A stretch of 41,670 nt of DNA. It comes from an uncultured Bacteroidota bacterium (GTDB taxonomy: Bacteria; Bacteroidota; Bacteroidia; Flavobacteriales; UA16). Within the stretch, counting starts at the first letter, position 1. The number at the start of each line of letters is the position of its first letter. Where the stretch lies: the NCBI GenBank assembly GCA_902535565.1, contig CACAUH010000001.1:1-41670 (forward strand), written 5' to 3'. The notes under the pieces were generated by a model. That model was not told the DNA's origin. It did no database searches and was given only the letters and a program-made list of their open reading frames with translations. A program made the position numbers and the translations under genes. Shown here one piece after another: positions 7,375-14,682 of this stretch.

Positions 7375-8742
7375 TCAATTCTGAATCTTGGCCATCGCCT
7401 GTTCGAAGGGCGTCGTGATCTGATCACCCGTGCGCATGTTCCGTAGGGTGCAAGTATTCTCTTGGATTTCATCACTGCCAAAGACAAGAACATAAGGTAC
7501 ACCTCGGTCGTCCGCGTATTTAAACTGCCGCTTAAGTTTGGCCGCTTCAGGATACACCTCCGTTCTCAGGCCCCGTTCCCGACAGTGACGGGCGGCATTG
7601 AGCATCGCCTGAATCGACTCCTCTCCCATGTGAAGAATGAGGACGTCGAGATCGGTCGCTAAGTTCTCTGGAAATGACTCGAAATGTTCGAGAACATCAT
7701 AAATGCGATCCGCCCCGAAACTGATGCCGACGCCACTGACTCCGGGCATACCGAAAATTCCCGTGAGGTCATCATATCGCCCGCCTCCACAAATGCTCCC
7801 CACAGGCGCGCCTTCCACTTGCACCTCGAAGATGGCACCCGTGTAATAGTTCAAGCCCCGAGCCAAGCCCGGAGCAAATACGAGCTCAGGAGCAGCAATG
7901 CCTTCTTCATTGGCCAGTAACCACAGGGTGCGCAGGGATTGAACCCCCTCCTTGACAAGCGGATGGGCAAAGTCGGACACCAGAGCGGCCATGCCGTCCT
8001 CCCCTTCCGGCCTATGCGCCAGCATGTTTCGCGTGCCCGACAGCACTTCGGGCCCGAACCCGCGGCGCTCGAGCTCATCGCACACCCCATCAACGCCCAC
8101 CTTGTCGAGTTTGTCAACCGCCACAGTCCAGTCGGTCAAGCGTCCCGCTCCCACGCCAATCGAATCGGCAATCCCAGCGAGGATTCTCCGGTCATTAACC
8201 AAGATGCGGTATCCCGGAACACCCAGCCCATTCAAGGCTTCGTGAAACAGGCTGACCAACTCCAGCTCACAGAGGATGCCCGTCGAACCAATAATGTCAG
8301 CATCACATTGGACGAACTCTTGATAACGGCCGCGACCGGGCCGATCTCCCCGCCACACCGTCTGCATCTGATAGCGCTTGAACGGCATGGGCAGCTCATT
8401 CCTGTGCATGGTAACAAAGCGTGCAAAGGGAACGGTTAAATCGTACCGCAGGGCTTTTTTGGATATCTGAAACGAGAGGGCCTTGCTGTCCCTGGATGCC
8501 AGTGTCTCGTCCTGGGCCTTGGATAAAAAGTCACCGTTGTTGAGCAGCTTAAAAATAAGCTGATCACCTTCCTCCCCGTACTTGCCCGTCAGTGTGGCCA
8601 ATGACTCCATGGCCGGGGTTTCGATTGGCACAAAGCCACGCGCCTCAAATGCCGAGCGCAACGTGGAGAAAATCCATTGGCGACGGGCCATGATGGCTGG
8701 GGTAAAATCGCGTGTACCCTTCGGTATGCTCGGCTTGCTCAT
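7375..8742 (-). CDS. hisS: Histidyl-tRNA synthetase
   Basis: 455-residue class II aminoacyl-tRNA synthetase charging tRNA-His in the cytoplasm. Visible: motif 1 region near the N-terminus (KGTRDFTPAIMARRQWIF), motif 2 RPGRGRYQEFVQCDADIIG, the histidine-binding loop LARGLNYYTGAIFEV, motif 3 area GSICGGGRYDDL, and a C-terminal anticodon-binding domain (LDVLILHMG to the end). Length is typical. It follows the WD40 gene by 12 nt, but a TAACTTTG box lies in that gap, so it may have its own promoter. It converges on the pseudokinase gene with a 17-nt gap. Confidence 0.96.
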   Translation of the reverse strand: MSKPSIPKGTRDFTPAIMARRQWIFSTLRSAFEARGFVPIETPAMESLATLTGKYGEEGDQLIFKLLNNGDFLSKAQDETLASRDSKALSFQISKKALRYDLTVPFARFVTMHRNELPMPFKRYQMQTVWRGDRPGRGRYQEFVQCDADIIGSTGILCELELVSLFHEALNGLGVPGYRILVNDRRILAGIADSIGVGAGRLTDWTVAVDKLDKVGVDGVCDELERRGFGPEVLSGTRNMLAHRPEGEDGMAALVSDFAHPLVKEGVQSLRTLWLLANEEGIAAPELVFAPGLARGLNYYTGAIFEVQVEGAPVGSICGGGRYDDLTGIFGMPGVSGVGISFGADRIYDVLEHFESFPENLATDLDVLILHMGEESIQAMLNAARHCRERGLRTEVYPEAAKLKRQFKYADDRGVPYVLVFGSDEIQENTCTLRNMRTGDQITTPFEQAMAKIQN

Positions 8743-8749
8743 CGTGGTC

Positions 8750-8757
8750 CAAAGTTA
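8750..8757 (-). promoter_or_regulatory. -7 box TAACTTTG before hisS, containing the upstream stop codon
   Basis: Exact match to TAnnTTTG, 7 nt before the hisS ATG. Its first three bases, TAA, are also the stop codon of the upstream WD40 gene. No convincing -33 TTG at the usual distance (a TTG lies 16 nt upstream of the box). Confidence 0.55.
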
Positions 8758-9636
8758 GTCGGGGTTCCGCTCCCAAATGAAGATTCGACGATCGTCACCG
8801 CCGGAGGCCAGCGTTCTGTCATCTATCCAGCACAAGGCGTTGACCGAACGCGTGTGTCCTCCTGATCCAGTGCGCACCAGTCTGGCTTCCAAACTGAGGT
8901 CTGCTGAATTCCATACAGCTGCGCTCCTGTCCCGCGATGCAGTGGCCATGCGCAGACCATCAGGAGATCCTTTCAATCTGTAGATCGCAGCTTTGTGCGC
9001 TTCGATGGCCACGATTTCTTCGAGTCGTTTGCCAAAGACCTTCCAAATCCGGATTCGACCGTCGGCTCCTGCCGTTCCGATGGCGGGCTTTCCCGGCCAA
9101 TCCACCATGGCGCGCAGGCTGCCCTGATGCAACAGCTGACCTTGACCGACATCCTCGCGGTGCACCTTTCCTTCATGGGTTCCCATCCACACCCCCTCTT
9201 CGCGGTCCATCAAACACCGAACACGCGCATTCACGTGAGCAATGACCTCGCCGGACTTCCATCGCCGAACAGCACCATCCGCCCCAGCACTGAAGTTTTC
9301 CGCCACCACAAAAGTGCCACCCTGATGGCCCTGACAGAACTTCACCGCCCCGGACTCCCAGACCACAATTCCACCGGAAGCTCCGCCGGATACAACGCCA
9401 CCACTGGACAAAGCATGAACACAGAACAATGCTTCATCAGCTTTGGCAACGGCTTCCCCCGTTGACTGCCAGCCCTCATCATCTCTGCGCCAGCGCACCA
9501 AGCAACCGTCTCCCCCCACGCTCCACAACAGATCAGGTCCAGCGGACGCGAGATCGTACACGGCCCCATGGTGACCTTCCAATGAAGCCACACACCGCCA
9601 TGCACTTTGTGCACCCAATTTGCTTTGGCCGGACAT
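8755..9636 (-). CDS. WD40 repeat protein, single seven-bladed propeller
   Basis: 293 residues made of seven WD40-like repeats of about 40 residues and little else. Repeat ends can be read at LVRWRRD, IVVWESG, VRRWKSG, KVHREDV, IRIWKVF, AAVWNSA and IFIWERN; several repeats contain G-H or A-H before the first strand (GHHGAVYDL, AHKAAIYRL, GHTRSVNAL). Such free-standing propellers act as protein-interaction platforms; no enzymatic domain or signal peptide is present, so it is probably cytoplasmic. It sits between ung and hisS on the same strand, but a TACTTTTG box 4 nt before its ATG suggests its own promoter. Specific partner unknown. Confidence 0.85.
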   Translation of the reverse strand: MSGQSKLGAQSAWRCVASLEGHHGAVYDLASAGPDLLWSVGGDGCLVRWRRDDEGWQSTGEAVAKADEALFCVHALSSGGVVSGGASGGIVVWESGAVKFCQGHQGGTFVVAENFSAGADGAVRRWKSGEVIAHVNARVRCLMDREEGVWMGTHEGKVHREDVGQGQLLHQGSLRAMVDWPGKPAIGTAGADGRIRIWKVFGKRLEEIVAIEAHKAAIYRLKGSPDGLRMATASRDRSAAVWNSADLSLEARLVRTGSGGHTRSVNALCWIDDRTLASGGDDRRIFIWERNPD

Positions 9637-9640
9637 GTCG

Positions 9641-9648
9641 CAAAAGTA
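9641..9648 (-). promoter_or_regulatory. -7 box TACTTTTG, 4 nt before start codon
   Basis: Exact match to TAnnTTTG with a CGAC spacer to the ATG of the WD40 gene, predicting a leaderless transcript. It lies in the 27-nt gap after ung. Confidence 0.55.
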
Positions 9649-9663
9649 CCCCGGTTTGCCGCG

Positions 9664-10368
9664 CTACCAGAGTGAACCGAACCACTCAATCGGCTCTTCC
9701 CCTCTGTCCTTGAGCCAGCAGTTCACCTCGCCAAAATGACCACACCCGATAAAGCCTCTGTGAGCGCTGAGGGGACTGGGATGTGGTGCTTCCAAAATGA
9801 GATGATCTGCTCTGAGCGAAGCCACGCGGGCCTTATGGTCTTGGGCATGTCTACCCCACAACAGAAAAGCAACGGGACGATGGTCCAGTGCATCAAGTAT
9901 GGCCGTCGTCACCGCTTGCCACCCCAAATGACCGTGCGATCCCGCCTGCCCTTCCGCCACGGAAAGCACAGTGTTGAGCAGCAAAACACCTTGATCCGCC
10001 CAATTCCTTAGGTCACCGTGTGCAGGCGGAGTGCCCCCGCAGTCCCGAACCAATTCTTTGAACACGTTCCGAAGCGAAGGGGGAATCGCCACACCACGGG
10101 GCACTGAAAATGCCAAGCCGTGCGCTTGCCCGGGGCCATGATAAGGGTCCTGTCCAAGAATGCAGACACGGACCTTTTCCGGCCCACCTGTGGCCTTGAG
10201 AGCTGCATACCAATCATCCGGACGGGGATAACAAACCCCTGAATCATAGGCAAGCCCAACGCGCTCGCACAATTCTGACGAGATGGCCCGGGTGAGAATT
10301 GGGGACCAACTGTTGGTTGTTTTTGCAAGACGAAGTGGATCCTGCGGTGGCATCCTTGTCAACGACAT
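9664..10368 (-). CDS. ung: Uracil-DNA glycosylase, family 1
   Basis: 234 residues. Removes uracil from DNA as the first step of base excision repair. The catalytic water-activating loop GQDPYHGPGQAHGLAFSVP, the PPSLRNVFKEL segment and the DNA-intercalating loop HPSPLSAHRGFIGCGHF are all present. Length is typical (220-240). ATG 10368 is preceded by TATTTTAG (10381-10388, one mismatch to the -7 box) at 12 nt. It is divergent from the helicase gene with 77 nt between the starts. Confidence 0.96.
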   Translation of the reverse strand: MSLTRMPPQDPLRLAKTTNSWSPILTRAISSELCERVGLAYDSGVCYPRPDDWYAALKATGGPEKVRVCILGQDPYHGPGQAHGLAFSVPRGVAIPPSLRNVFKELVRDCGGTPPAHGDLRNWADQGVLLLNTVLSVAEGQAGSHGHLGWQAVTTAILDALDHRPVAFLLWGRHAQDHKARVASLRADHLILEAPHPSPLSAHRGFIGCGHFGEVNCWLKDRGEEPIEWFGSLW

Positions 10369-10402
10369 GTGTGAAACCTCCTAAAATACGCGGCAGCTTC
10401 CA

Positions 10403-10433
10403 TTGGTGGCGGCCATACTCCGGGGTATTTTTG
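10403..10433 (+). promoter_or_regulatory. Bacteroidota-type promoter of the helicase gene
   Basis: TTG (10403-10405), a 20-nt spacer and TATTTTTG (10426-10433) match the -33/-7 arrangement of the primary sigma factor of Bacteroidota. The box lies 12 nt before ATG 10446, giving a predicted leader of about 6-8 nt. It supports ATG 10446 over the upstream in-frame extension to 10299, which would run through the promoter and into ung. Confidence 0.65.
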
Positions 10434-10445
10434 GTGCCCTCGATC

Positions 10446-11966
10446 ATGACCGAAGCCCTCAAGGACAAGCTCATTTCCACTGCTGGGAAAAAGCTCTATG
10501 GCTATCAATCCAAGGCGATTGACACCATCATGGACCGGATGCGGCGTTTCCCGGAGAACTACAACGTATTGTACCAGCTCCCCACGGGTGGGGGCAAAAC
10601 GGTCATCTTCAGCGAGCTTGCCAAGCGCTTCATTCTCGAACAGGGAAAAAAGGTCCTGATCCTCACCCACCGCATCGAATTGCTGGGCCAGACGAGCAGA
10701 ATGCTGTCCGACATCGGCGTCGACAACAAGATTATCGACTCGAAGGTGAAGATGCTCGAGGAGGACAAGGAACACTGGTGCTATGTGGCCATGGTGGAGA
10801 CCCTCAACAACCGACTCAATGACGAGCACATTGCCTTTGACAACCTGGGTCTTGTGGTCATCGACGAGGCGCATTACAACAGCTTCCGCAAGCTCTTCAA
10901 GTTCTTTGAGAACCAGATTTTGCTCGGGGTGACTGCCACACCACTGTCGAGTAACATCAAGCTCCCGCTGAAAGACAACTACCAGGAGCTCATCGTCGGT
11001 GAATCCATTTCGAAGCTCGTGGAAGAGGGCTATTTGGCCAAGGCCATGACTTACAGCTACGATGTGAACCTCAAGTCCTTAAAGGTGGGCATCAACGGGG
11101 ACTACACCGTCTCCAGCTCAGAGCGTCTCTACGGCAACTATTTCATGCAGGAGAAACTCCTGTATGCGTATGAAGAAAAGGCCAAGGGAAAGAAGACCCT
11201 GATATTCAACAACGGCATCCACACCTCGTTGATGGTCGCTCAGCTTTTCGAAGAAGAGGGCTATGAGATTCGACACCTCGACAACACCCATACCGAAAAA
11301 GAAAGGCAGGAAATCCTGACGTGGTTCCACGAAAAGCCCGACGCCATTCTGACTTCAGTGAGCATCCTGACCACCGGATTCGACGAGCCTTCCGTGGAAA
11401 CCATCATTTTAAACAGGGCCACGAAGTCCTTGACACTTTACCATCAAATGATAGGTCGCGGGTCCCGCGTGTTCAAGGAAAAAAAGGACTTCACCGTCAT
11501 CGATCTCGGGAACAACGCCCGTCGTTTTGGACTCTGGAATGCCCACGTGAACTGGGAGGACATCTTCCGGGCACCGAACGCCTACCTCGAGGGACTTTAC
11601 ACGGACGAAGAAATCGAAGAGACATTTGTCTACGATATGCCCGAGCGGTTAAAGGTGCTCTTCCGCGTACAAGAAATGGAGCCATTCTCCATGAAGGACG
11701 CCTATATTGAAGTCACGAGAAAAGGCAAGCGACCGAAGGAAGCCATCAACTTCAGCCTCCACAATCATGTCAAGATGATCAAGCGGGTGGCTGAGGATGA
11801 ATTTCATGCCATCGAACTGATTGACGAGTTAGACGGCGACATCGAGCAGCGCATCCGGGACTACACCAAATGCATTTCCAAGACCACGGACAACTATCGC
11901 CAGTGGCTGATTGAAGAGTACCTCCGGAAGCTCAAACAAGGCCTGCGCCTTGCATTTGAAGACTGA
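10446..11966 (+). CDS. Superfamily 2 DEAD/DEAH-box helicase (SSL2/RadD-like)
   Basis: 506 residues. RecA-like domain 1: Q-motif-like GYQSKAID, Walker A LPTGGGKT, motif Ia THRIELLGQ, DEAH box VVIDEAH, motif III GVTATP. RecA-like domain 2: KTLIFNNGI, ILTTGFDEPSVETIIL and motif VI YHQMIGRGSR. A roughly 130-residue C-terminal region (from NWEDIFRAP) is not a motif I recognise. This is the helicase fold of SSL2/RadD and of type III restriction enzyme motor subunits, acting on nucleic acid with ATP hydrolysis. No methylase, nuclease or other defence partner is adjacent, so a DNA-repair role is more likely than restriction; that is inference. It is transcribed alone from its own promoter, divergent from ung. 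Confidence 0.88.
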   Translation: MTEALKDKLISTAGKKLYGYQSKAIDTIMDRMRRFPENYNVLYQLPTGGGKTVIFSELAKRFILEQGKKVLILTHRIELLGQTSRMLSDIGVDNKIIDSKVKMLEEDKEHWCYVAMVETLNNRLNDEHIAFDNLGLVVIDEAHYNSFRKLFKFFENQILLGVTATPLSSNIKLPLKDNYQELIVGESISKLVEEGYLAKAMTYSYDVNLKSLKVGINGDYTVSSSERLYGNYFMQEKLLYAYEEKAKGKKTLIFNNGIHTSLMVAQLFEEEGYEIRHLDNTHTEKERQEILTWFHEKPDAILTSVSILTTGFDEPSVETIILNRATKSLTLYHQMIGRGSRVFKEKKDFTVIDLGNNARRFGLWNAHVNWEDIFRAPNAYLEGLYTDEEIEETFVYDMPERLKVLFRVQEMEPFSMKDAYIEVTRKGKRPKEAINFSLHNHVKMIKRVAEDEFHAIELIDELDGDIEQRIRDYTKCISKTTDNYRQWLIEEYLRKLKQGLRLAFED

Positions 11967-12051
11967 CTCAGCCACAAAATTCGCGGGCACGGGCACAAAG
12001 GATGTGCATCGGACGTTTGGAAAATGAACCCTGGCGTTTTCATTGCCTTCC

Positions 12052-13104
12052 ATGGAATGGCTTGAAGTCCCGGCCGAATGGAGATCTGCCCTGTTCTGGA
12101 GTGCGGTCCTTTCCATGGGCGTCGGAATCGCCTGTACCGCGAGCCGCCTCGACAGAAGCGAGTGGAGAAAATGGAGACAGTGGCGTTTGCTCGAGCCCAA
12201 AACAGCCCTCTCGCCCATCTGCATTTCGGTCACCGCAATTTGCCTTTTGGCCGTGCTTTTCAGACGCCACGATCTGATCTGGACCCTAGGGACATTGATT
12301 GGACTCGGTTCACTTTGGATGACTCTCGATCGTTCGGTCCGGCGTCACATCCACAGGGAAAGACAACGCAGACAATCGGAGATAGCCCACTGGCAAACGC
12401 GAATTCGAGCAGAACATTGGCTTGCCCAACAGTCCTTGATGAAACGCCGAGAATTGGCCCGTGTCCAGGCGGATTCACTGCGACATTTGATGGACCCGCA
12501 TTTCCTCTTCAATGCCCTCAATGGGGTGATGCACGATTTCCTTCAAGACGACAGGGATGCAGGCCTGTCTCACCTGCGGGCGTTTCGTCGGCTTGCCGCG
12601 GACCAGATTGAAACCGGCCGGGGGGGATGGCTCACCTTGGAGCGTGAATGGTCCATGCTCGAAGACTACATCCAGCTGGAACTTCGCCGCATCAATCGAC
12701 CTGTAGAATGGATGCTCTTCCCGCTCCCAGACCACATGAAATCGCGTGAGATACCGGCATTTATGGTTCAGCCTCTGGTCGAGAATGCCCTCTGGCATGG
12801 ACTTGGTGGCACGGCCATCCGCGGTCCGGGCACGCTGAATGTGGAGGCGCAGCCAGACGGGATGGACAGGGCCATCATTCTCGTGCGAAACTCGCGACAG
12901 CCTGAGGAGCCCGAACTTAACGGCAAGGCCACAGACCGCCATGCTTCTCCCCGGCGAAGGCGACACGCCACAGACCTCATTCGGCAAAGGCTTGCCTTGA
13001 TGGAGATCAACGGCCAAGACGCGCTCGAACTCGAGACCACGCAGACTGAAACCCGTGCACGCCTCGTTTTGCCTTGTCGACAGAATTTGTTGAGAATGTC
13101 TTGA
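12052..13104 (+). CDS. LytS/YehU-type sensor histidine kinase, orphan
   Basis: 350 residues from ATG 12052 (TTG 12043 is also in frame). Three hydrophobic segments at about 12-29, 53-70 and 76-92, a basic coiled-coil helix (93-140), then the His_kinase domain: LMDPHFLFNALNGVMHDFL with the phospho-acceptor His150, the dimerisation helix, LEDYIQLELRR, and the N-box PLVENALWHG (241-250). The usual D-N-G-x-G of the ATP lid is replaced by VRNSRQPEEPE, so the lid is degenerate, though RQRLALMEING at the end is typical. These kinases normally sit next to a LytTR response regulator; none is present here, so it is an orphan. The domain order equals that of the pseudokinase at 6371. Confidence 0.85.
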   Translation: MEWLEVPAEWRSALFWSAVLSMGVGIACTASRLDRSEWRKWRQWRLLEPKTALSPICISVTAICLLAVLFRRHDLIWTLGTLIGLGSLWMTLDRSVRRHIHRERQRRQSEIAHWQTRIRAEHWLAQQSLMKRRELARVQADSLRHLMDPHFLFNALNGVMHDFLQDDRDAGLSHLRAFRRLAADQIETGRGGWLTLEREWSMLEDYIQLELRRINRPVEWMLFPLPDHMKSREIPAFMVQPLVENALWHGLGGTAIRGPGTLNVEAQPDGMDRAIILVRNSRQPEEPELNGKATDRHASPRRRRHATDLIRQRLALMEINGQDALELETTQTETRARLVLPCRQNLLRMS

Positions 13105-13113
13105 TACCGCCCA

Positions 13114-13143
13114 TTGTTCATCTCCAAACCTCTGCTATCTTGG
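13114..13143 (+). promoter_or_regulatory. Bacteroidota-type promoter of the AHSA1-like gene
   Basis: TTG (13114-13116), a 19-nt spacer, and TATCTTGG (13136-13143; one mismatch to TAnnTTTG). The ATG at 13163 is 19 nt beyond the box, so this gene would have a leader of about 13-15 nt. Confidence 0.5.
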
Positions 13144-13162
13144 ATATTCACCTTGCATTGAA

Positions 13163-13585
13163 ATGAAACTCCAAACGGAGAACATCTACCAGGTCATTGA
13201 GCTTCCCGCTGCTCCAGCCAAAGTCTTTGACGCACTTCTCGATCAAGATGCCCACGTGGCTTTCACCGGAAAGGATGCACTGATTCAACCGCATGAAGGG
13301 GGTGCCTTCTCCCTCTGCAATCAGAATCACACGGGTTATTTCCTCCACATCGTCCAAAACAAGCGCATCGTGCTCGCTTGGACCCACAGGAAATTCCCAG
13401 CCGGTCACTTCACCACGGTGGACATGCGGTTGTCCCGGAATGAGTTGGGGAACACAACCCTCATCCTCAACCACATTGGCGTGCCGGCAGGAGACGATGG
13501 TTGGATGACCGAGTCATGGACGAAGAGCTATTGGTCTTTGTTGGTCGAGCATCTCGAGGAATCAATCGAAGCGGTTCAGGCCTGA
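13163..13585 (+). CDS. START/SRPBCC (AHSA1-like) domain protein
   Basis: 140 residues forming one complete SRPBCC helix-grip domain: YQVIELPAAPAKVFDALLD at the N-terminus, the mid-region HEGGAFSLCNQNHTGYFLHIVQNKRIVLAWTH (in part), and the C-terminal amphipathic helix SWTKSYWSLLVEHLEESI. The family binds hydrophobic ligands or co-operates with chaperones; the ligand cannot be read from sequence. No signal peptide, so cytoplasmic. Its last 10 nt overlap tsaD tail to tail; the shared TCAGGCCTGA is a perfect palindrome holding both stop codons. Confidence 0.88.
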   Translation: MKLQTENIYQVIELPAAPAKVFDALLDQDAHVAFTGKDALIQPHEGGAFSLCNQNHTGYFLHIVQNKRIVLAWTHRKFPAGHFTTVDMRLSRNELGNTTLILNHIGVPAGDDGWMTESWTKSYWSLLVEHLEESIEAVQA

Positions 13586-14634
13586 TCTGATTCCATGGGC
13601 CAACGCGGAAGTGGTCCATCTGCTAGGCTTCCCGATTCTTGCTGCATTGAGGCGAACTGGCCGGCCATGGCGATCATGGCACCATTGTCTGTGCAATACT
13701 TAAAAGGTGGAATGTGAACGGACCATCCCCTTTTGCTTGCCAGGGCCACCACGCCTGCACGCAATCCTGAATTTGCACTGACTCCCCCCTGTATGGCGAT
13801 GGCCGTTCGCCCGAAGCGATCGGCTGCCTGTTCCAATCGGGACACAAGCATCTTCACAATGATGTGCTGCAAGGATGCACAAACGTCGGCCTGCCAGCCA
13901 TCCCTGCGCATGGCTTGGCCTTCCTCGCGTTCTAAGGTTCGCAATACAGAGGTCTTCAGGCCGCTGAAACTAAAATCCAAGCCGTCCATTCTCGGGGCGG
14001 AAAAGGCGAAAGCATAGGGATTGCCCTCCTGAGCCAAACGGTCCACGTGGGGTCCTCCAGGGTAAGGAAGGCCAATCATTTTTGCCACCTTGTCAAACGC
14101 CTCACCAGCAGCGTCGTCCATGGTCGTCCCAACCACTTCAAGTTCCCAAGGCGAGCGCACATCGACCAACTGTGTGTGTCCTCCTGAAACCGTTAGGGCC
14201 ATCATGGGGCCGGTCGGTGGGTTTGCATCTTCCAACCAATGGGCCAGCACGTGGGCCCGCATATGATGAACAGGCCACATCGGCACCTGCAGCGACCAGG
14301 CCAAACTCCGCGCAAAGGCACTGCCCACGAGCAGTGATCCGTGCAAGCCCGGCCCCCGTGTGTAAGCGATGCCCTCGATGTCCTCCAACGCACACCCCGC
14401 CTGTTCGAGTGCACCGTTTAGCACTGGCACGATGTGACGCTGGTGGGCCCGCGATGCAAACTCAGGCACCACGCCACCGTACTTCGCGTGGATGTGCTGG
14501 GCTGCCGTGAATTGTGACAGGAATACATTGCCGCGCAACACAGCGATGCTCGTGTCGTCACAAGAACTCTCAATGCCCAGCATCAGCTGGGGCTTCACCG
14601 GCGCCCATTCCGTTCCTTTGCGTTCAGCCATCAT
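13576..14634 (-). CDS. tsaD: tRNA N6-adenosine threonylcarbamoyltransferase TsaD
   Basis: Transfers the threonylcarbamoyl group to A37 of ANN-decoding tRNAs, together with TsaB and TsaE. ASKHA-fold protein: LGIESSCDDTSIAVL (phosphate loop), KYGGVVPEFASRAHQ, the metal-binding HHMRAH pair, TVSGGHTQLV, and CTDNGAMIAMAG near the C-terminus. 352 residues from the first ATG (14634) or 351 from the next codon, also ATG (14631); a third candidate is 14583 (MLGIESS), giving 335. A CTGCTTTG box-like sequence ends 4 nt before the ATG at 14631, mildly favouring it. It is divergent from the TamB-like gene. Confidence 0.96.
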   Translation of the reverse strand: MMAERKGTEWAPVKPQLMLGIESSCDDTSIAVLRGNVFLSQFTAAQHIHAKYGGVVPEFASRAHQRHIVPVLNGALEQAGCALEDIEGIAYTRGPGLHGSLLVGSAFARSLAWSLQVPMWPVHHMRAHVLAHWLEDANPPTGPMMALTVSGGHTQLVDVRSPWELEVVGTTMDDAAGEAFDKVAKMIGLPYPGGPHVDRLAQEGNPYAFAFSAPRMDGLDFSFSGLKTSVLRTLEREEGQAMRRDGWQADVCASLQHIIVKMLVSRLEQAADRFGRTAIAIQGGVSANSGLRAGVVALASKRGWSVHIPPFKYCTDNGAMIAMAGQFASMQQESGSLADGPLPRWPMESDQA

Positions 14635-14682
14635 TCAAAGCAGTTGTGGCATCATTTCTGTTGCGAAGGTCGCGGTCAGACG

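Noticed and set aside
10299..10445. N-terminal extension of the helicase frame
   Set aside because: Runs through the TTG-N20-TATTTTTG promoter and into the 5' end of ung on the other strand.
10446..11966. Helicase as part of a restriction or anti-phage system
   Set aside because: No methylase, nuclease, protease or toxin gene on either side; neighbours are ung and a histidine kinase.
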